Assembly (NCBI GenBank): GCA_947168785.1
Contig: CAMVNL010000018.1
Location: 1-13,804 of the forward strand
DNA: 13,804 bases
DNA from: an uncultured Clostridia bacterium
GTDB taxonomy: Bacteria > Bacillota > Clostridia > Oscillospirales > Acutalibacteraceae
Direction: 5' to 3'
A program made the position numbers and the translations under genes. Below the pieces are notes generated by a model that was given only the letters and a program-made list of their open reading frames with translations, was not told the DNA's origin and made no database searches. Below are positions 6,715 to 12,408 of this stretch, piece by piece (within the stretch, counting starts at the first letter, position 1; every line of letters begins with the position of its first letter).

Positions 6715-9700
6715 TTATCTGATCCGGAACAGATTGCGGAAGAAGTCGCCGATCTTCCGGAAGAATTCGACGATGCGGTCGAAGAAGGAGCGGCGCTGCC
6801 CGCCGTTGCCATCCTGCTGGCTGCCGGAATTGTTGCCGCCGGAAACGGTCAGCGCCGTTTTGCAGCGGTCGCAGAGGCCGTCGCCGTTGTCGTCCAGATG
6901 GCCGACGGCGGAAACCTCACGCACCTCAAACGCGGAGCAGCCGTTGCAGACGCGGATCTCGGTGCCGGCCGTGACGCAGGAGGGGTTGGAGATGCGCGTC
7001 CAGTCGCCGTAGGTATGGGTCGTGTGGGGCGTTACGTCGCCGGAACCGGGCTGATCGGGCAGGGCGGTGACGGCCTTGCAGACGTCGCAGACGCCGTTCC
7101 GGTCCGCGTCAACGTGGCCCTGAACCGCGGTGGAGCGGGTCTCAAAGGAGCCGCAGCCGGTGCATACGCGGATTTCCACGCCAGCCGCCGCACAGGTGGC
7201 GACGGACACGGTCTGCCATTCGCCGAAGGTGTGCTCGGTATGGGCTTCGGGCTCGGGCAGTCTCAGCACCGCTTCACACAGGTCGCAGACGCCGTTCTCA
7301 TCGTCGTCTTTGTGGCCGGCGGCTTCGTTCTGCTTCGTTTCAAACACACCGCAGCCGGTGCAGGTGCGGATTTCCACACCCGCAGCCGTGCAGGTGGGGA
7401 CAGTCAGAACCGTCCAATCTCCAAAGGTATGCGTCGTATGCGCTTCCGGTTCGGGAATCACGGGCAGGGCGATCACCGCAAGGCAGTTATCGCAGACGCC
7501 GTCCTGATCCGCGTCAAAGTGACCGGGCGCTTCCGTCTGACGGGTTTCAAATTCACCGCAGGCGCAGATGCGGATCTCATAGCCGGGGGCGGCGCAGGCG
7601 GCGGCGGAAACGGTCTTCCACTCGCCGAAGCTGTGTTCGGTGTGCTCTTCCGGCGCGGGCAGGGAGATCACGCACAGGCAGACGTCGCAGACGCCGTCGC
7701 CGTCGTCGTCAGCGTGGCCGAGGGCTTCGGTCTCTCTGGTTTCAAACGCGCCGCAGGAGCAGGAGCGGATCTCAGCGCCCTTCCCGGCGCAGGAGGCCGA
7801 GATCAGGGTGCGCCAGAGGCCGTAGGTGTGCTCGGTGTGGGCGGGCACGTCGCCGCCGTTCAGGTTCGCGCCGCAGATATCGCAGAAGCCGTCGAAATCC
7901 ACGTCTCTGTGGCCGGTGGCGTTGGTCACGTCCACAATCTCCTCATAGCCGCAGACCGTGCAGACCCTTCTGGTGAAGCCCATCATGGTGCAGCTGGGGG
8001 AATACCAGGTATCCTCAAAGGAGTGGGCGGCGGGGATGTATTCATCATAAGACTCGCCGCACTTTTCGCAGGTGTAACGGATCAGGCCGTCTTCATAGCA
8101 GCTGTTGCCCCGGATGGTTTCGCCGGTGTAGCTGTGCTCGCTGCCGCTGCCGTTGTATTCCTGCCAGAGTTCCTCTCCGCAGAGAGCGCAATAGCAGATC
8201 TGATATTCCTCATAGGTGCAGGTACCGGTGTACTCCCGCTGTGTGCGGTAGCTGTATTCATGCTCGTGCGGGGGAATGTATTCCTGCAGGGATACGTCGA
8301 AGAATCCCTCGTTGGACGCACTGTAGTAGCGGGCGCCGAAGTAGTAAGTTTCGCCTTCGTTCAGATAATACTGGATGCGGAAGTTGCTGTTTTCTTCCGC
8401 GCCGTCATCGTCGCTGGCGAGCTGCTCACGGTCTGCGTTATAAAGGTAGCCGTAGGTATCTCGGTCCGCATGTGAACGGAAGATATAGGATGCGGAGGTC
8501 TCTGGCACAAAGCGCAGATAGACGGTTTCGCCCATCGGCACGTAAATGTTGACTGTCTCACCGGCATGGATTTCATATTCCTGCGCATGGGGAATCTCTC
8601 TGGTGTAGCTGTCGCCGCAGTGAACGCAGGTGTACTGAACGATTTTGGGATTCTCCTCGTCGCCTTCCTGAATCACGGTCTGCTCGTATTCATGTTCAGC
8701 ATACAGGGGTTCCTGCCAGGTGGTATAGGAATTGCCGCAGACAGAGCAGGTATATTTGACGAAACATTCTTCACCGCACTTGCCTTTGATGACCTTGCGT
8801 TGATAACTATGTTCGCCATCACACGACCACTCGTTATAGTTGTAGGTATGGGTCTCGCCGCAGCGGCGGCAGGTATAGGTTTTTGTGTAATCCGTTTCGG
8901 CATCCGTGTAGGAATACTCATAATTGTTGATCGTCACAACGTCCCAATCGTGATCTACGAACTTGTTCTCTTCTGTGTAGCTGTCGTCGCAGTATTTGCA
9001 GGTGTAGGTCACGTCACAGAAGGTTTCGCAAACCGCGCCGGATTCTTCATACTTATGGCCCAGTGTCCGCTCCTCGGTGTAGGTGTCGCCGCAGTATTCG
9101 CAAACGAAGGTGGCGGTGTAGCGCTCGCCGCAGAGGGTGCCCACCGGCGGCTCCTGCAGCGCGTATTTGTGACTGCTGTGGACAGAGTTTGAAGTCTCCC
9201 ACTGGGTATAGAAATGACCGCAGACAGAGCAGGTGTATTTCACGAAATCCCGCTCACCGCACTTTTCAGCAGTCTTAACAACCTTGCGGACATAGGAATG
9301 TCCCTCATCCCATCCTTGTTCATGATAATAACTGAAAGTATAACGGTGCGTCTCGCCGCAGCGGCGGCAGGTGTAAACAGCGTACATATCGCTGTCGCCG
9401 TCGGTATAGCTCGGATTCACATAACCCTTTTCGATCTCCCAGTCATGGTCCACAAATTCATAGACCTCGTAGGTATCTCCGCAGCGGGTGCAGGTGTAGA
9501 TCACGTCGCGGAAAGACTCACAGGAAACGCCGTTGGGGTAGGTTTTGTCATAGATATGCTCCAGCGAGCCCTCGTCCGTATAGGTATAGTCGCAGTATTC
9601 GCAGGCGTAGGTGCCGCTGCCGTTGTAGCCGCAGGTAGCGTCCGGCGCGTCTGGGATAAAGACCAGCTTGTGGCTGCTGTGGGCGGCGGTTTCTATTGTT

Positions 9701-11697
9701 TTATAGGATTTGCCGCAGTATTCGCAGACGTAAGTCACATAACCACTGGTACCGCAGTACAAAACGTTCGCAGGAACGAACGAATGCTCGGAATGCGTTC
9801 CATCACACTCAATGGCGTTCCAACGAAGGTTGAACGCATCGGCATATTCCTGCGCGGTAGAACCCGTATAACCAATGATTTTCGTATTGACGGGCGTGGT
9901 CATATCGGGGATATTCTGGCCGTCGTATTCTACGTAAGCTGTCGAATACTTGAGGGACATTTCCTTGTTATAAACATAGAGTTCGTCAAGCGCGGTACAG
10001 AACGTAAAGGCGCGGTTGCTGACGCTCTGCATATCACCGGGCAATTTGACGGACGTCAGCGAGGTACAGTTGGCGAAGGCCTCTGTTCCGATAGACCTGA
10101 CAAGATTGAACTCGACATTGGCCAGTGCTGTGCAGTTACGGAACGAGCGGTAACCAACGGTCGTTTCGCCGGTGGGGCTGAAAATCACTTCTTGCAGCCC
10201 GCTGCAGTTCTGGAATGCGTAATTGTCAATGGCGCATTGGCCCGCACCGTTGAAGACAACGCGATTCAGCACGGAACAGGACCCAAACGCTTCACTGCTG
10301 ATCGAACAGTCCACCGCGTTGTTGAATTCGACCGACGTCAACGCAGGGCAGTGGTAAAACGCTTCATAGCCGATTGATTCCACGTTTTCCGGGATTATCA
10401 GCGTTTCCAGATTACTGCCCTGAAACGCGTAGGAGTTGATGGTTTGCAGTCCGTCCGGCAGAACGATGGAAGTAATGCCGCAGCCGGAAAACGCAAAATC
10501 GTTGATTGACGTTACACCGACGGGAATCGTAACGTCCGTCAGCTGTGAACAGCCTGAGAACGTACTAGAAGGGATAGACGTGAGCCCGGCGGGCAGCACT
10601 GCGGACTGCAAATGGGAACAACCCTTAAAAACAGCACCGCCAAAGCTGGCAACGCTGTCGGGCAGAGTCACTTCCGGCAGAGAGGAACAGTAAGCGAAGG
10701 CGTAGTTTTCGATCGCTCCCACGCCGTTCGGAATGTTGATGGAACGGAGTGTATTTACGCCATAGAACGCACCTTTGCCGATGGACTGGATCGTGGACGG
10801 CAGCTGCACCGATTCGATTCTGCTTTTGTTGTTATAATCTCCATATTCGTAATAATAATCCGCGGATTCGCTATTTGGATTGTGCAGGGATTGGGAGAAC
10901 GCGTTTTCGCTCACGCTGGTGATGCCTTCGCCGATGACGACGGATTTAATGAAACGATAATACCGTTCCCACGTAGGCTTTGACGTTTTGAAGGGAGGCA
11001 TGATGCCGGAACCAGTGATGGTCAAAACGCCTGTCAGTTTGTTCAGAGCCCATTCCAGACGGCCCGCAAAACCGAGCTCTGTATTCTCTTCATCCGTACC
11101 GTCCAGTAAGGCGTAGAGAATACCGTTTTCCCTCGCATAAGTATGCGCATAACTGTCTTTGTAGCAATAAACCAAGGTGTCATTGCTGTAAATTCCCTCA
11201 GCCACATAATAATAAGAAAATGCGTGAGGATCAATGCTCGTTACACTGACAGGAATGGTAACACTATATAAATTATGATAATATATGTAAGGGGATTCAT
11301 CTCCGGAGAAATCTCTTTCTCCTCCGAAAATGCCGTTTCCAATATTCGTAATTCCGGATTCAATGACAATGCTTTTGATTTGATCGCGATAGGGATAAGA
11401 CGTCCACGGGAATGAACCGGCAGTAAAATAACCATCCCAATATTCATAATAATGATAGGCCAGCTCGCCGCTGCCGCGGACGGTCAGGGTACCCTCGTCG
11501 TCCAGCGTCCACGTGCCGCTGCCGGTGGTGCGGATCTCCGTGGGGCTGTAGGGGTCGCCCTCATACTCTTCCGAATGCCAATCGCCGCTGGCCACGTTGG
11601 CGGCGAACGAAAGCGTCGGAAATACGGTGGTGGGGATCATGGCGATCAGCATAACGACCGTCAGGATCACGCTCAAACATTTTTTCAAAAAGATCAT
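6715..11697 (-). CDS. Very large exported BspA-like leucine-rich-repeat protein with cysteine-rich and DxDxDG repeats
   Basis: 1660 residues. 1-33: signal peptide (LKKCLSVILTVVMLIAMIP, cut near SFA). 59-125 and 213-267: two copies of the BspA entry module (WTLDDEGTLTVRGSG; then IKSIVIESGITNIG). 250-590: a run of LRR_5 repeats (SIGxxAFxxCxxLxxVxLP). 606-628: closing cap (IIGYTGSTAQEYAD). 630-1035: cysteine-rich units of form H...C...YxCxxCGxxY, including a duplicated block. 1040-1140: beta domain resembling PPC (YLRFVPETSASYIF; DDDGAEENSNF). 1225-1621: six modules ending GHxDxDxDGxCDxC. 1622-1636: Gly/Ser/Gln linker. 1637-1660: basic aromatic amphipathic tail. More than 60 cysteines lie after residue 630. 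BspA-like proteins are surface adhesins that bind host or matrix proteins; the Cys units could bind Zn or form disulfides (inference). Start: AGGAGG (11698-11703) directly abuts the ATG at 11697, while a TTG at 11688-11686 lies nine bases from it and gives MKKCLSVIL, so the true protein may be three residues shorter. Confidence 0.88.
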   Translation of the reverse strand: MIFLKKCLSVILTVVMLIAMIPTTVFPTLSFAANVASGDWHSEEYEGDPYSPTEIRTTGSGTWTLDDEGTLTVRGSGELAYHYYEYWDGYFTAGSFPWTSYPYRDQIKSIVIESGITNIGNGIFGGERDFSGDESPYIYYHNLYSVTIPVSVTSIDPHAFSYYYVAEGIYSNDTLVYCYKDSYAHTYARENGILYALLDGTDEENTELGFAGRLEWALNKLTGVLTITGSGIMPPFKTSKPTWERYYRFIKSVVIGEGITSVSENAFSQSLHNPNSESADYYYEYGDYNNKSRIESVQLPSTIQSIGKGAFYGVNTLRSINIPNGVGAIENYAFAYCSSLPEVTLPDSVASFGGAVFKGCSHLQSAVLPAGLTSIPSSTFSGCSQLTDVTIPVGVTSINDFAFSGCGITSIVLPDGLQTINSYAFQGSNLETLIIPENVESIGYEAFYHCPALTSVEFNNAVDCSISSEAFGSCSVLNRVVFNGAGQCAIDNYAFQNCSGLQEVIFSPTGETTVGYRSFRNCTALANVEFNLVRSIGTEAFANCTSLTSVKLPGDMQSVSNRAFTFCTALDELYVYNKEMSLKYSTAYVEYDGQNIPDMTTPVNTKIIGYTGSTAQEYADAFNLRWNAIECDGTHSEHSFVPANVLYCGTSGYVTYVCEYCGKSYKTIETAAHSSHKLVFIPDAPDATCGYNGSGTYACEYCDYTYTDEGSLEHIYDKTYPNGVSCESFRDVIYTCTRCGDTYEVYEFVDHDWEIEKGYVNPSYTDGDSDMYAVYTCRRCGETHRYTFSYYHEQGWDEGHSYVRKVVKTAEKCGERDFVKYTCSVCGHFYTQWETSNSVHSSHKYALQEPPVGTLCGERYTATFVCEYCGDTYTEERTLGHKYEESGAVCETFCDVTYTCKYCDDSYTEENKFVDHDWDVVTINNYEYSYTDAETDYTKTYTCRRCGETHTYNYNEWSCDGEHSYQRKVIKGKCGEECFVKYTCSVCGNSYTTWQEPLYAEHEYEQTVIQEGDEENPKIVQYTCVHCGDSYTREIPHAQEYEIHAGETVNIYVPMGETVYLRFVPETSASYIFRSHADRDTYGYLYNADREQLASDDDGAEENSNFRIQYYLNEGETYYFGARYYSASNEGFFDVSLQEYIPPHEHEYSYRTQREYTGTCTYEEYQICYCALCGEELWQEYNGSGSEHSYTGETIRGNSCYEDGLIRYTCEKCGESYDEYIPAAHSFEDTWYSPSCTMMGFTRRVCTVCGYEEIVDVTNATGHRDVDFDGFCDICGANLNGGDVPAHTEHTYGLWRTLISASCAGKGAEIRSCSCGAFETRETEALGHADDDGDGVCDVCLCVISLPAPEEHTEHSFGEWKTVSAAACAAPGYEIRICACGEFETRQTEAPGHFDADQDGVCDNCLAVIALPVIPEPEAHTTHTFGDWTVLTVPTCTAAGVEIRTCTGCGVFETKQNEAAGHKDDDENGVCDLCEAVLRLPEPEAHTEHTFGEWQTVSVATCAAAGVEIRVCTGCGSFETRSTAVQGHVDADRNGVCDVCKAVTALPDQPGSGDVTPHTTHTYGDWTRISNPSCVTAGTEIRVCNGCSAFEVREVSAVGHLDDNGDGLCDRCKTALTVSGGNNSGSQQDGNGGQRRSFFDRIVEFFRKIGDFFRNLFRIR
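6835..8025 (-). repeat. Six tandem ~190-215 bp modules encoding H-T-x-H / CxxCG / GHxDxDxDGxCDxC
   Basis: Protein residues 1225-1621 of the large gene. Module boundaries fall at His1225 (degenerate first copy), 1287, 1352, 1420, 1486 and 1558, giving unit lengths of about 62, 65, 68, 66, 72 and 64 residues. Later copies share HTxHTFGxW, a lone Cys, EIRxC, CG, FET, then a DxDxDG loop and a CxxC, with Pro/Glu-rich spacers of variable length. The copies differ in detail: two have CxCG in place of CxxCG, and the last has CNGCS. Confidence 0.85.
8695..9681 (-). repeat. Tandem duplication of a four-unit cysteine-rich block (~0.5 kb each)
   Basis: Protein residues 673-839 (DNA 9681-9181) and 840-1001 (DNA 9180-8695) carry the same order of four different units. 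First comes HSSHK...CGxxY...CEYC. Second is a unit with VSCESF/AVCETF ending in TCxxC. Third is VDHDW...YTD...YTCRRCGETH. Fourth is GHSYVRKV/EHSYQRKV ending in CG...FVKYTCSVCG. The matched unit order, not just the common CxxC consensus, shows that the block was copied as a whole. Confidence 0.8.
9928..10950 (-). repeat. LRR_5 (BspA-type) repeat array
   Basis: Protein residues about 250-590 of the large gene. Roughly 22-25-residue repeats of the pattern SIGxxAFxxCxxLxxVxIPxGV are visible, e.g. SINDFAFSGCGITSIVLPDG and SIGYEAFYHCPALTSVEF. A less regular earlier stretch (residues about 108-160) precedes the second entry module. Confidence 0.8.
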
Positions 11698-11703
11698 CCT
11701 CCT
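11698..11703 (-). promoter_or_regulatory. Ribosome binding site that questions the ATG start of the large gene
   Basis: AGGAGG on the minus strand touches the ATG at 11697 with no spacing, which is too close for initiation there. It lies nine bases from the in-frame TTG at 11688-11686. A weaker GGAGGG further upstream is about 12 bases from the ATG and could serve it instead. Confidence 0.5.
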
Positions 11704-11790
11704 TTTTTTCCCTCCCAGCCCCGCGCGGCGGCAGGCAAGCGGCTGTTGCTTTCCGTCGGGCAGATCGGCGGTTCCGGAACGGATAATTCC

Positions 11791-11818
11791 AGTTTACTTA
11801 TAAAAAAGGAAAAATCAA
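11791..11818 (-). promoter_or_regulatory. Candidate promoter of the 1660-aa gene
   Basis: On the minus strand, TTGATT (11813-11818) and TAAACT (11791-11796) are separated by 16 bp, in an AT-rich patch between GC-rich flanks. The -10 and the spacing are both suboptimal, which fits a promoter needing an activator. The predicted leader is about 85 nt. Confidence 0.45.
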
Positions 11819-11824
11819 CCGCAA

Positions 11825-11856
11825 GGGAACGAAATCGCGAAAATCGGGAACGAAAT
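11825..11856 (-). promoter_or_regulatory. Two 11-bp direct repeats, 21-bp period, just upstream of the -35
   Basis: GGGAACGAAAT (plus strand) occurs exactly at 11825-11835 and again at 11846-11856. On the minus strand this reads ATTTCGTTCCC twice, in phase on the DNA helix (two turns), ending six bases before the candidate -35. This is the geometry of an activator site for a dimeric regulator. A GTT core with 21-bp period is also what LytTR-type regulators use, although the flanking bases match that consensus poorly. Confidence 0.5.
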
Positions 11857-11880
11857 GAAATGTTCAAGGAGTAAAATACG

Positions 11881-12333
11881 GGTTCATCACGGAAAACTGT
11901 GGGATACAGCAATTACTGCTCCACCAATTCATACTTGAAGATTTCTGCTTGTCTAAACGCCGCAATACGGCGTCAGAAATCCTCGACAGGCGACAGCCTG
12001 TCTTGCGGTTTCTTCCTTGTCTTGCGACGTTTATCCGGCGCATAAATAATTCACGATTAAATTGGTGGAGCAGTAGAATTTGCCGAAGCAATGAAATTCC
12101 CCGGTAGCGCGGCACCTCAGTGCCGCTATTTACCAAAGCTACATTCAGCAACATGAAAAATCCGTTGAGCTGTTTTTTCAGGCACTACCTTCTTTTCCGG
12201 TTGATAAAAAAAGATTGTTTATGTCATAAGCGGCACTGAGGTGCCGCGCTACCCGAAATAGGTTCAGGTTCTACATTTAAACAAACAACCGGACAAATCT
12301 AATTGCTGTATCCCACAAAATCCGTGATGAACC
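11881..12333. mobile_element. MITE-like non-coding element with nested inverted repeats
   Basis: The 711-bp gap between the two large surface-protein genes (11698-12408) is mostly this 453-bp element. Its ends are imperfect inverted repeats (11881-11915 and 12300-12333) sharing GGTTCATCACGGA and TGTGGGATACAGCAATTA, with differences only in a short central patch. Inside the left end is a perfect 16-bp inverted pair (11914-11929 with 12060-12075). Within that pair lie further hairpins: stem 11940-11947 with 11974-11981 extended by ACGCCG/CGGCGT at 11957-11973, and stem 11985-11991 with 11996-12002. The right half holds a separate 25-bp inverted pair. No believable coding region is present. No clear target duplication is seen (AAAATACG left, ACAAAAAA right). 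The ends start GGTTC, reminiscent of some ISL3-like termini, but this is only a guess. Confidence 0.65.
12103..12253. repeat. Perfect 25-bp inverted repeat pair with REP-like hairpin tips
   Basis: 12103-12127 and 12229-12253 are exact reverse complements, separated by 101 bp. Each copy contains its own palindrome, GCGGCAC-CTCA-GTGCCGC (12109-12126 in the left copy), so each arm can form a 7-bp hairpin with a 4-base loop, or the two arms can pair with each other. This is the organisation of REP/REPIN sequences. It lies inside the larger element. Confidence 0.75.
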
Positions 12334-12335
12334 AC

Positions 12336-12368
12336 AAAAAAACAATCCCCGGAGGCTCCGGAGATTGT
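12336..12368 (-). terminator. Strong Rho-independent terminator of the right-edge surface protein gene
   Basis: On the minus strand a 12-bp stem (12357-12368 with 12342-12353, one U-G wobble) with a 3-base loop is followed by a run of seven T (from the A run 12336-12342). It lies about 40 bp after the stop at 12409. Its T tract ends three bases from the right end of the MITE-like element, so the element sits directly behind the terminator. Confidence 0.87.
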
Positions 12369-12408
12369 CGTTGTGATTTTAAGTGAAATGCTGAAATGAA
12401 AATCCGCG

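Noticed and set aside
6835..8025. Regular ~200-bp repeats considered as a CRISPR-like or satellite array
   Set aside because: Units are far too long, in frame and codon-structured, and encode a protein module.
6562..8475. Long plus-strand open frame (637 codons) opposite the cysteine-repeat gene
   Set aside because: It is the antisense of GC-rich tandem repeats (Ala/Gly/Val-rich, low-complexity product), has no plausible start signals, and the minus frame has a signal peptide and clear domains.
9214..10377. Plus-strand open frame of 387 codons opposite the LRR region
   Set aside because: Antisense shadow of the LRR repeats; no recognisable motif and no ribosome binding site.
11864..12154. 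96-codon minus-strand open frame inside the MITE-like element
   Set aside because: It spans palindromes and a terminal repeat, has no ribosome binding site, and gives a product without a recognisable domain; more likely non-coding.
11873..12341. 8-bp target-site duplication around the MITE-like element, as expected for an ISL3-type insertion
   Set aside because: The flanks AAAATACG and ACAAAAAA do not match, so the insertion mechanism cannot be assigned from this window.
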